The translations under genes and the position numbers were made by a program. The notes beneath the pieces were generated by a model that was given only the letters and a program-made list of their open reading frames with translations, searched no databases and had not been told where the DNA came from. From contig JAFZCW010000015.1 of NCBI GenBank assembly GCA_017556125.1, forward strand, positions 1 to 7,590: a stretch of DNA of 7,590 bases, read 5' to 3'. Numbering within the stretch: the first letter of the stretch is position 1; the number at the start of each line of letters is the position of its first letter. Shown one piece after another: positions 1 through 6,127 of the stretch. Source of the DNA: Clostridia bacterium (lineage in GTDB: Bacteria; Bacillota_A; Clostridia; Christensenellales; CAG-138).

Positions 1-497
1 CCAGAGATAAGCAGGGAAAGCTTCTCTCGGATGCGGAGCGCCTGAAAAAGTTCGGTATGAGGCTGAGGGATACGAGCCTCGACGAGCTTCCGGAGGCGTG
101 GAACATTCTGAAGGGGGACATGTCCGTCATCGGACCGCGCCCGCTCCTTGTCCGCGACATGACGTTCATGACAGAAGAACAGCGCCGCAGGCACGATGTG
201 ACGCCGGGACTCAGCGGACTGGCGCAGATCAGCGGGAGGAACGGAATCAACTGGGAGACGCGTCTTGATCTGGACCTCAAATATACCGAAAAGGTCACGC
301 TGCCTGAGGATCTCCGCATCGCGTTCGTCACCGTCGGGAAGGTGCTCCGGGCGGAGCATGTGAATTCGGACGGAATGGCGACGTCCGAGGATCTCGGGGA
401 TTATCTGCTGAGGACCGGGAAGATTGACCGGGAAACTTACGACAGGAACCAGGCGGAAGCGGAGAAGCTTCTGGAGGAATTCGAAAAGGGCAGATGA
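1..497 (+). CDS. Undecaprenyl-phosphate sugar-1-phosphate transferase (initiating bacterial sugar transferase), 5' truncated by window edge
   Basis: This is the 3' part of a polyisoprenyl-phosphate hexose-1-phosphate transferase, the membrane enzyme that starts repeat-unit assembly by moving a sugar phosphate from a nucleotide sugar onto undecaprenyl phosphate. The frame is open from base 3 and gives 164 residues. The sequence before the first ATG (base 57) reads RDKQGKLLSDAERLKKFG, which is conserved family sequence, so the true start lies left of the window. Visible motifs are SLDELPEAWNILKGDMS (visible residues 25-41), GPRPLL (44-49) and TPGLSGLAQISGRN further on, all diagnostic of the family catalytic core. 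The N-terminal membrane segment and the first catalytic motif, roughly 40-60 residues, are missing. The C-terminus has a charged, probably helical tail of about 35 residues. The stop overlaps the next start as ATGA. Family is certain; the sugar specificity cannot be read. Confidence 0.95.
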   Translation, partial: RDKQGKLLSDAERLKKFGMRLRDTSLDELPEAWNILKGDMSVIGPRPLLVRDMTFMTEEQRRRHDVTPGLSGLAQISGRNGINWETRLDLDLKYTEKVTLPEDLRIAFVTVGKVLRAEHVNSDGMATSEDLGDYLLRTGKIDRETYDRNQAEAEKLLEEFEKGR

Positions 498-1396
498 GCA
501 TTCGCTTTAAAACCGTATACTTCCCGGAAAACCGCGGACACGGGGACGCAAGAAGAGCGTCGCTCGCGAATTGCTCCTGCGAGCTGGTCGCGCTGATGGA
601 CGCGGACGACATCTCCGCGCCGGACCGGTTCGAGAAACAGATCCCGCTGTTCCTGAGGGAACCGGAGACCGCCGTTGTCGGCGGACAGATCACGGAATTC
701 GTCGGATCTCCGGAGCACATCACCGGACGGCGCATCGTGCCGGAACGGGATGCGGAGATCAAGGAATATATGAAAAAAAGATGCCCCATGAACCAGGTCA
801 CGGTTGCCTTCCGGAAGGACGCCGTGCAGAAGGCGGGAGGGTATCTGGACTGGTTCTGCGAAGAGGATTACTATCTCTGGATCCGGCTTGCGCTTGCGGG
901 CGGGATCTTCCGAAACGTTCCCGATACGCTGGTCAACGTCCGGACGGGCGAAGGGATGGCTGCAAGACGCGGAGGGTGGCGCTATTTTAAGAGCGAGGCG
1001 GGCATACAGAAGCTGATGCTGGACAAAAAGCTCATTTCCGTTCCGAGATACCTGTACAACGTTCTGATCCGCTTCGGCGGGGAGGTGCTGGTACCGGACC
1101 GGCTGAGAACTGGTCTGTTCCGGTTTCTCCGGGAAAAGAATACGGAGACGTCGGAGCGGGCGGAACATGACGGGAATGCCGGCTCCCGGAACGGAGAAGA
1201 TCTCCCGCCGTTTTCCGTCGCGATGTGCGTATACGGCGGAGACAGGCCGGAGTGGTTCGATTCCGCCCTGGACAGCATCGTGCGGCAGACGCTCCGCCCC
1301 GCGGAGATCGTTCTGGTCGTGGACGGACCGATTCCTTCCGGGCTGCAGGAAGTCATCCGGAAATATGAGACCATTTGCAACGGGGAGAGCGTATGA
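494..1396 (+). CDS. Family 2 glycosyltransferase with circularly permuted domain order
   Basis: This encodes a 300-residue GT-A fold glycosyltransferase, expected to add a sugar to the lipid-linked repeat unit on the cytoplasmic face. It starts inside the usual fold. Residues 3-215 carry FPENRGHGDARRASL (10-24), the metal/nucleotide motif DADD (36-39), DRFEKQ (44-49), KKRCPMNQVT (94-103) and the likely catalytic region EDYYLW (124-129), then the usual C-terminal helices. After a hydrophilic linker (216-236) comes what is normally the N-terminus: FSVAMCVYGGDRPEWFDSAL (240-259), RPAEIVLVVDGPIP (268-281) and QEVIRKYE (285-292). Each part is present once, and together they make about 277 residues, a normal size for the family. 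The ATG overlaps the upstream stop (ATGA), with AAAAGGG just before it and GGAGGA further back. The stop overlaps the next ATG. No in-frame ATG, GTG or TTG precedes the C-terminal module, so it is not a separate gene. Alternatives are a fusion remnant of two GT2 genes after deletion, or an inactive enzyme. Confidence 0.9.
   Translation: MSIRFKTVYFPENRGHGDARRASLANCSCELVALMDADDISAPDRFEKQIPLFLREPETAVVGGQITEFVGSPEHITGRRIVPERDAEIKEYMKKRCPMNQVTVAFRKDAVQKAGGYLDWFCEEDYYLWIRLALAGGIFRNVPDTLVNVRTGEGMAARRGGWRYFKSEAGIQKLMLDKKLISVPRYLYNVLIRFGGEVLVPDRLRTGLFRFLREKNTETSERAEHDGNAGSRNGEDLPPFSVAMCVYGGDRPEWFDSALDSIVRQTLRPAEIVLVVDGPIPSGLQEVIRKYETICNGESV
500..1138 (+). other. Module B of the permuted GT2: catalytic and C-terminal part, placed first
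   Basis: Residues 3-215 correspond to beta strand 3 through the native C-terminus of ordinary GT2 enzymes. They contain DADD, the EDYYLW segment and the final helices ending near VPDRLRTGLFRFLRE. A normal member would be preceded by about 60 residues forming strands 1 and 2, the uridine-binding part of the fold. Here nothing precedes it but MSI. Module boundaries are estimated from family knowledge, not from a computed alignment. Confidence 0.8.
1139..1201 (+). other. Linker joining the old C-terminus to the old N-terminus in the permuted GT2
   Basis: Residues 216-236 are strongly hydrophilic (rich in E, N, D, G, S and R) with no hydrophobic core positions, as expected of a flexible surface linker. 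It lies between the end of module B and the FSVAMCVY strand of module A. Its edges are approximate. It contains no in-frame start codon; the first in-frame ATG after it (base 1223) is already inside beta strand 1. Confidence 0.6.
1202..1393 (+). other. Module A of the permuted GT2: native N-terminal nucleotide-binding part, placed last
   Basis: Residues 237-300 match the first ~60 residues of ordinary GT2 enzymes: strand 1 (FSVAMCVY), the ERP/DRPEW turn into helix 1, strand 2 with LVVDGP, and helix 2 ending at RKYETICNGESV. In a normal enzyme the next residues would be a strand like the RFKTVYFPENRG found at residues 4-15 of this same protein. The chain stops exactly there. Confidence 0.8.
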
Positions 1397-2340
1397 AGGA
1401 GAAACTCCGCTGGGCCGCCTATTATCTGCTGAACATCTGGAACTACCTGACCGCCAGAGCCCATCTGAACGGCCTTTCGGTATACCGTTATTTCCGCAGA
1501 AAACTGAACCGGGAAGAGACACAGGACTGGATCCGTGACAGGATCGAGCGGGGAGTCCCGACGATGGTCGCGCGCTACGGCGGGAACGAGTCGCATGTGA
1601 CCGGCGAGGCGATCGGCATGGAACTCGGTCTGAAGAAGGGCATACGCAAAAAGATCCTGCTTCAGATCAACCGGGACGCAGGGCTTTTCCCGTACGGGAA
1701 TGATACGGCATACCGGTTCGGAATGCTGATGAAGGAAAGTTCCCGGCAGCTGGATCTGCTGGCGGTATGGCATACCGTCATGCAGGATTATCTTGTGAAC
1801 TGCGTCTGTCCGGACGATATGCTGACAACGTCTCTCCCGGATATCGAGCCCTATTACTGCAGGCATCCGTGGACGAGCGCGCTTGCAGGAAAAAAGGTCG
1901 TGGTGGTGCACCCGTTCCAGAAGACGATCGAGGAGCAGTACCTGAAAAGGGAAAAACTGTTCGATGATCCGGAAGTCCTGCCGGAATTCGAGCTTCGCAC
2001 GGTCAAGGCTGTTCAGACGATCGCGTTTTCGGAGGACGACCGTTTCAGCAGCTGGTTCGATGCGCTGGACTACATGTTCAAAGAGGTCATGAAGGAAGAC
2101 TTTGACGTGGCGATCATCGGATGCGGTGCCTACGGCTTCCCGCTTGCCGCGAAGATCCGCGCCGCGGGGAAGACGGCGATCCATCTGGGCGGCGCGACAC
2201 AGCTGCTCTTCGGGATCAGGGGGAAGAGATGGGACACAAGCAAGACGGTTTCCGCGCTGTATAACGAATACTGGGTGAGACCGTCCGAGGAAGACAGACC
2301 GAAACAGGCGGACGCCGTCGAAAACGGCTGCTACTGGTAA
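1393..2340 (+). CDS. GT-D-like (DUF1792-related) putative glycosyltransferase
   Basis: This is a 315-residue soluble protein of a type often found in surface-polysaccharide loci, with resemblance to GT-D fold glycosyltransferases. The N-terminal third has ARYGGNES (60-67), which aligns with the R-F/Y-G-x-x-E signature of that group. NRDAGLFP (93-100) follows, then VVVVHPFQ (169-176), EEQYLKRE (180-187), LPEFELRTV (196-204), FDVAIIGCGAYGFPLA (237-252), and a conserved end IHLGGATQLLFGIRGKRWD (263-281). The start is ATG 1393, overlapping the previous stop as ATGA, with GGGGAG about 6 bases upstream. An upstream in-frame TTG at 1375 is less likely. The canonical GT-D metal motif DxE is not seen; GNE stands in its place. 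Homologs are often annotated only as hypothetical. The role in glycan synthesis is inferred from family resemblance and from its place between glycosyltransferases; donor and acceptor are unknown. Confidence 0.75.
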   Translation: MKEKLRWAAYYLLNIWNYLTARAHLNGLSVYRYFRRKLNREETQDWIRDRIERGVPTMVARYGGNESHVTGEAIGMELGLKKGIRKKILLQINRDAGLFPYGNDTAYRFGMLMKESSRQLDLLAVWHTVMQDYLVNCVCPDDMLTTSLPDIEPYYCRHPWTSALAGKKVVVVHPFQKTIEEQYLKREKLFDDPEVLPEFELRTVKAVQTIAFSEDDRFSSWFDALDYMFKEVMKEDFDVAIIGCGAYGFPLAAKIRAAGKTAIHLGGATQLLFGIRGKRWDTSKTVSALYNEYWVRPSEEDRPKQADAVENGCYW

Positions 2341-2412
2341 GCCGGCATTTCGCTTTCAATTCTGACAAATCCGTTAATAAATCATTCTTCAGGAATATCA
2401 CCGTTCTTTTCA

Positions 2413-2421
2413 TGGTATAAT
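2413..2421 (+). promoter_or_regulatory. Extended -10 promoter element (TGgTATAAT)
   Basis: A perfect TATAAT at 2416-2421 is preceded by TG one base away, giving the extended -10 form. No good -35 hexamer lies at 16-18 bp (GAATAT at 17 bp). A poor TTCAGG sits too far upstream. Transcription would start near 2427-2430, leaving a leader of about 35 nt before the TTG start of the next gene. It would drive the block of three GT4 genes and the flippase independently of the upstream genes. Confidence 0.6.
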
Positions 2422-2423
2422 CT

Positions 2424-2449
2424 CCTATTAGATAAAATGGAAAAATAGG
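2424..2449 (+). repeat. Short inverted repeat CCTATT/AATAGG in the leader
   Basis: CCTATT (2424-2429) and AATAGG (2444-2449) are exact reverse complements separated by 14 A/T-rich bases. The repeat starts at the predicted transcription start, and its right arm overlaps the AGGGG ribosome-binding site (2447-2451). It could be an operator or a weak RBS-masking hairpin, but a 6 bp arm in AT-rich DNA may be chance. Confidence 0.3.
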
Positions 2450-2466
2450 GGCTATATACTCTTTTG
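2447..2466 (+). promoter_or_regulatory. Ribosome-binding site AGGGG with TTG start codon
   Basis: AGGGG (2447-2451) lies 12 bases before TTG 2464. An in-frame TAG at 2446-2448 closes the frame upstream, so the start must be downstream of it. The next in-frame ATG is codon 17 and would remove the first beta strand MKILLVSN. TTG is therefore the best start, although spacing and codon are both suboptimal and suggest modest translation. Confidence 0.65.
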
Positions 2467-3756
2467 AAGATTTTACTGGTCAGCAACCTTGTTCTTGACA
2501 GAACATCCAATATGGGAAAAACCTTTCTGGCATATTTCAAAGATTTCATGCCCGGCGAGGTTGCGCAGTTTTATATCTACTCGGAAGTTCCGACCGACGA
2601 CTCCGTCTGCAGGAATTACTACAGGTTCACGGACTGGGACGCGCTCCGTTCCGTCTTCGACAGAAGGGCGGGCGGGACCGTCTTCGGCGCGGAGGATATC
2701 GACCGGAGCAGAACGGATCCGCGCACGGATACGGGCATGCAGACGGCTGTTTACCGGGCGGGAAGCAAAAAGACGCCGCTTCTCCATATGATGCGGAATT
2801 ATATCTGGGAACACTCGAACTGGAAGTCCGGAAAGCTGATGGACTGGATCGCAGACTTCGGGCCGGACGCGGTGTTCTTCGCTTCGGGCGATTCCCTTTT
2901 CATGTACGAGATCGCCGGGAGCATTGCGGAATCCTTCCGGATCCCGCTGATCGTTTCCGCGGTGGATGATTTCTATGTGTTCAACCGGAACGAACACCAG
3001 CCTTTCGGAAAAATGTACTTCCGGGTGTTTATGAACAAGGTGCATGAAACGATGGATCATGCTGCCTGTCTTCTTCCGATCTGCGATTCCATGGACCGGG
3101 AATACCGGAACATGTTTCAGGTCCCGTCCCATGTGCTCCGGACGCCGGTGGACGAGAGGGATCTGCACCTGAAAAAGGACGCGGAACGGATCTCCTATAT
3201 CGGGAATCTGGACTTCAACCGCTACCGGCAGCTGATCGACATCGGAAAAACGCTGAAGCGGATCGCTTCCCCGGATATTCCGGGCTTTCTCGATGTCTAT
3301 TCCCAGGAGAGAAATCCGGAGATTCTGAACGAGATGACGGAGGAGAACGGGATCCGTTTCCACGGCGCGATCTCATCGGAGGAGGTCTGCAGGGTCATGG
3401 CGGACAGCCGCGCGGTCGTGCATACCGAATCTTTTGATCCGGTCACTGCCGAAATCGTCAAATACTCCGTCTCCACGAAGATCCCGGAATCGCTGATGAA
3501 CGGTCCGTGCCTGATCGCTTACGGGCCGGAAGGGATCGAGTCCATCGATTATCTGAAACGGAACGGAGCGGCGTTTGTGATCACGTCGCCCGAAGAACTG
3601 GAGCAGGGGCTCCGAACGGTCCTTTCCGACGAGGCCGTCCGGAACGAGATCCTGACGCGCGCCAGGGAGCTGGCGCATGAGAACCATGATTCCGCCGTGA
3701 TCGGGAAAACGGTCCGCGGCTGGATCGAAGAGTGTGTGGAATGCCGGAAAAGCTGA
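2464..3756 (+). CDS. GT-B fold glycosyltransferase (GT4-like)
   Basis: This 430-residue enzyme is expected to transfer a sugar from a nucleotide donor to the growing lipid-linked oligosaccharide in the cytoplasm. It opens with the strand MKILLVSNLVLDRTSNMGKT, typical of the first Rossmann domain of GT-B enzymes. PDAVFFASGDS (134-144) and PLIVSAVDDFYVF (161-173) continue that domain. The C-terminal Rossmann domain starts near ISYIGNLDFNRY (243-254), followed by IRFHGAISSEEV (297-308) and a donor-site region STKIPESLMNGPCLIAYGP (337-355). That region has the TKIPE-x-L form seen in several GT4-like families rather than a classic E-x7-E. Length is normal. It uses a TTG start behind its own promoter. 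The 3' end overlaps the next gene by 16 bases. The family is clear at fold level; the substrate is not predictable. Confidence 0.85.
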   Translation: MKILLVSNLVLDRTSNMGKTFLAYFKDFMPGEVAQFYIYSEVPTDDSVCRNYYRFTDWDALRSVFDRRAGGTVFGAEDIDRSRTDPRTDTGMQTAVYRAGSKKTPLLHMMRNYIWEHSNWKSGKLMDWIADFGPDAVFFASGDSLFMYEIAGSIAESFRIPLIVSAVDDFYVFNRNEHQPFGKMYFRVFMNKVHETMDHAACLLPICDSMDREYRNMFQVPSHVLRTPVDERDLHLKKDAERISYIGNLDFNRYRQLIDIGKTLKRIASPDIPGFLDVYSQERNPEILNEMTEENGIRFHGAISSEEVCRVMADSRAVVHTESFDPVTAEIVKYSVSTKIPESLMNGPCLIAYGPEGIESIDYLKRNGAAFVITSPEELEQGLRTVLSDEAVRNEILTRARELAHENHDSAVIGKTVRGWIEECVECRKS

Positions 3757-4961
3757 CGATCGTGGAAATCAATTCGGTGCCGTTCGGAAGTACCGGAGGC
3801 ATCATGCTGAATGTGGCCGAGCAGGCAAGGAAAGCCGGGCACAGGGTTTTCGTCTGCTATCCGGACGGGAGGCACAATCCCGCGGGAAGGCTGCCCGATT
3901 CCATCATGATCGGCGGACGCGTGTCGGAAGACTCGCACATCCTTCTGCACAGACTGACAGGACTGAACGGGTATTTTTCCGTGATCGCCACGCAGATGTT
4001 CATCCGGAAGCTGAAGAAGATCCGGCCGGATGTCATCCATCTGCACAACCTTCACAACTGCTATATCAATCTGCCGATGCTGTTCGGGTATCTGAAGCAG
4101 AGCGGCGTCCGCACGTTCTGGACGCTGCACGACTGCTGGGCTTTTACCGGTCACTGCCCGCACTATGACTACAAGGGCTGCGCGAAATGGAAAACGGGAT
4201 GCCATGACTGCCCGCTGTACAGGGAATATCCGGAGAGTCTTGTAGATTCTTCCCGCCTGATGTGGAAGAAGAAAAAGGAGTGGTTTACCGGCGTTCCCAA
4301 TCTGTCGATCATTACGCCGTCCGGATGGCTCGCGGAACAGGTCCGGGAATCCTTTCTGAAGGAGTATCCGGTCCATGTGATACGGAGCGGGATCGATCTG
4401 GATCTCTTCCGGCCTGTCGAAAGCGCCTTCAGGGAAGAACACGGGCTGGAGGGGAAGCACGTTCTTCTGGGCGTCGCGATGGAATGGACCGATAAAAAGG
4501 GGATCGACGTGTTCGGCAGGCTTGCGGAAGATCTCGGGGACGATTACAGGCTGGTTCTTGTCAGCGCGGTGCAGGGAATGGAAAAAACGCTTCCGGAAAG
4601 CGTGATCCGGCTGAACAGAAGGAGCACGCCGGAGGAGCTGGTGAAGATCTATTCCGCGGCGGATCTGTTCGTCAATCCGACACGGGAGGAAGCACTGGGA
4701 CTGGTCAATCTGGAAGCGCTCGCCTGCGGGACGCCGGTCGTGACGTTCCGTTCGGGCGGAAGCCCGGAGTGCCTGGATCCGTCCTGCGGCGAAGTGACGG
4801 AACGGGACGACGTGGAAGCGCTTGAAAAAGCGGTCCGGCGGATCATTACGGAAAAGCCCTTCAGCAGGAAGTCCTGCAGGAACAGGGCGATGCTGTTCGA
4901 CAGAAGCGACGTTTACCGGCGCTACGTGGAACTGTATGAAAACGGGGGGAAGGATTCATGA
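3741..4961 (+). CDS. Family 4 glycosyltransferase with cysteine-rich segment
   Basis: This is a 406-residue GT-B retaining-type glycosyltransferase. The N-terminal domain has the acceptor-side glycine-rich turn FGSTGGIM (15-22) and DVIHLHNLHNCY (97-108). A distinctive block, LHDCWAFTGHCPHYDY then KGCAKWKTGCHDCP (129-158), contains cysteines at 132, 139, 147, 154 and 157. This block is characteristic of a polysaccharide-locus GT4 subfamily and may bind a metal or be structural. The C-terminal domain has VIRSGIDLDLFRP (213-225), the donor-binding glutamates of E-x7-E at E317 and E325 (REEALGLVNLEA), and CGTPVVTFRSGGSPE. ATG 3741 is chosen, with weak GAAGAG eight bases upstream; a GTG at 3732 is possible. 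It overlaps the previous gene by 16 bases, suggesting translational coupling, and ends with an ATGA overlap to the next gene. Complete and apparently intact. Confidence 0.92.
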   Translation: MPEKLTIVEINSVPFGSTGGIMLNVAEQARKAGHRVFVCYPDGRHNPAGRLPDSIMIGGRVSEDSHILLHRLTGLNGYFSVIATQMFIRKLKKIRPDVIHLHNLHNCYINLPMLFGYLKQSGVRTFWTLHDCWAFTGHCPHYDYKGCAKWKTGCHDCPLYREYPESLVDSSRLMWKKKKEWFTGVPNLSIITPSGWLAEQVRESFLKEYPVHVIRSGIDLDLFRPVESAFREEHGLEGKHVLLGVAMEWTDKKGIDVFGRLAEDLGDDYRLVLVSAVQGMEKTLPESVIRLNRRSTPEELVKIYSAADLFVNPTREEALGLVNLEALACGTPVVTFRSGGSPECLDPSCGEVTERDDVEALEKAVRRIITEKPFSRKSCRNRAMLFDRSDVYRRYVELYENGGKDS

Positions 4962-6127
4962 GTTTCAAGGTCGTGTTTCTTTCCATCTATTTCAATCATC
5001 ACCAGAAGCCCCTTTCGGATGCGCTCAACCGCCTGACGGGAGGCTCCTTCCGGTTCGTCGAGACGCAGCTGATGGGCGAATTCCGGAGAAAGCTCGGATA
5101 TGTTGAGACCGAACGGCCGGATTATGTGATCCGCGCGCTGACGAAACAGGAGCAGAAAGCGCTCTGCAAAACGGTGAAGGAAGCGGACGTCGTACTGATG
5201 GGACACGCGCCGGAATTCATGCTGAGAGACCGGATCCGGAGCGGAAAGATCATTTTCAGATATTCCGAACGCCCGCTGAAGACCGGAAACGATCCGCTGA
5301 AATATCTGCCGAGACTGATCCGTTGGCACGGGTTCAACCCGCCCGGAAGCAGGATCTACATGCTGTGCGCAAGCGCGTATACGCCGCTCGATTATTCGAA
5401 GTTCGGCCTTTTCCGGAACAGGTGCTATAAATTCGGCTACTTTCCGGAATTCTGTCCCTTCCGGGAAGCGGATCTTGCCGAACAGAAAAAAGGGGAACCC
5501 GCCCGCATCCTGTGGGCAGGAAGATATATTGACTGGAAGCATCCGGAATCGGTTCTTTATCTCGCGGAAAAACTGCGGGATGCCGGCGTTCCGTTCCGGA
5601 TCGACATGATCGGGTCCGGCGAGATGGAAGAGCAGCTGAGGAACCGGATCGGAGAGAAGCATCTTTCGGATCACGTCCGACTGCTGGGGTCGATGACGCC
5701 CGATGAAGTGCGGAAGCATATGGCGGGAGCGTCTGTTTTCGTTTCCTCGTCCGACCGTCAGGAAGGATGGGGGACGGTCCTCAACGAGGCGATGAACGCC
5801 GGGTGCGCGGTGGTGGCGAGCCACGCCGCGGGCGGCGCGCCGTTTCTGATCCGGCACGGAGAGAACGGAATGCTGTTTGAAAGCGGCAACTGGGACGGGA
5901 TGACCGGTGCGGTGCTCCGCCTTCTGAAGGACAGAGACAGGTGCGCCGAGATCGGAATGAATGCGTACAGGACCATCTCGCAGCTGTGGAACGCCGATGT
6001 GGCCGCGGACAGATTTCTGCGGCTGGTCGAGGCCGTCGGGGCAAACGGGGAGACCCCTTTTGCGGACGGGCCGTGCAGCAAGGCGGAAGTTCTGCGGGAC
6101 AACTGGTTCAGGGAAGAAGATCACTGA
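4958..6127 (+). CDS. Family 4 glycosyltransferase
   Basis: This 389-residue GT-B glycosyltransferase probably adds another sugar to the repeat unit. The N-terminal domain opens with FKVVFLSIYFNHHQKPLSDA (3-22), the pattern of acceptor-binding domains in this subfamily, and includes ADVVLMGHAPE (76-86). The C-terminal domain carries ILWAGRYIDWKHPE (184-197), the expected start of the donor domain, then FRIDMIGSGEME (213-224) and VRLLGSMTPDEV (240-251). The E-x7-E donor motif uses E269 and E277 within QEGWGTVLNEAMNAGCAVVAS. A strong GGGGGGAAGGA ribosome site lies 3 bases before the ATG, which overlaps the previous stop (ATGA). The 3' end shares TGATG with the flippase gene. It has a short C-terminal extension past the usual last helix (about 360-389). 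All core motifs are intact; sugar specificity is unknown. Confidence 0.92.
   Translation: MSFKVVFLSIYFNHHQKPLSDALNRLTGGSFRFVETQLMGEFRRKLGYVETERPDYVIRALTKQEQKALCKTVKEADVVLMGHAPEFMLRDRIRSGKIIFRYSERPLKTGNDPLKYLPRLIRWHGFNPPGSRIYMLCASAYTPLDYSKFGLFRNRCYKFGYFPEFCPFREADLAEQKKGEPARILWAGRYIDWKHPESVLYLAEKLRDAGVPFRIDMIGSGEMEEQLRNRIGEKHLSDHVRLLGSMTPDEVRKHMAGASVFVSSSDRQEGWGTVLNEAMNAGCAVVASHAAGGAPFLIRHGENGMLFESGNWDGMTGAVLRLLKDRDRCAEIGMNAYRTISQLWNADVAADRFLRLVEAVGANGETPFADGPCSKAEVLRDNWFREEDH

Larger units (their letters stand above)
2341..2463 (+). other. AT-rich intergenic spacer between two polysaccharide gene blocks
   Basis: This 123 bp gap is the only non-coding stretch in an otherwise overlapping gene chain, and it is clearly AT-richer than its flanks. 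It contains the promoter and inverted repeat listed separately. I see no hairpin followed by a T-run, so there is no convincing terminator for the upstream block and readthrough is likely. Confidence 0.85.

Noticed and set aside
1375..1395. Upstream TTG start for the GT-D-like gene
   Set aside because: ATG 1393 has a better-placed GGGGAG site and the ATGA overlap seen at the neighbouring junctions. The extra residues MQRGER match nothing I recognise.
437..1522. Antisense open frame of about 361 codons over the permuted GT2
   Set aside because: Low-complexity, Arg/Pro/Ser-rich translation with no domain; a shadow of the coding strand.
1167..1538. Separate + strand open frame starting in the GT2 linker
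   Set aside because: It is out of frame with the recognisable GT2 residues, and its product is Arg/Ser/Pro-rich without motifs.
982..2184. Long antisense open frame of about 400 codons on the - strand
   Set aside because: It lies opposite the GT2 and GT-D-like genes, its translation shows no recognisable domain, and such frames are common opposite GC-rich codon-biased genes.
2314..2328. Hairpin GCCGT/ACGGC as a terminator for the first gene block
   Set aside because: The stem is only 5 bp, it lies inside the end of the coding sequence, and no T-run follows.
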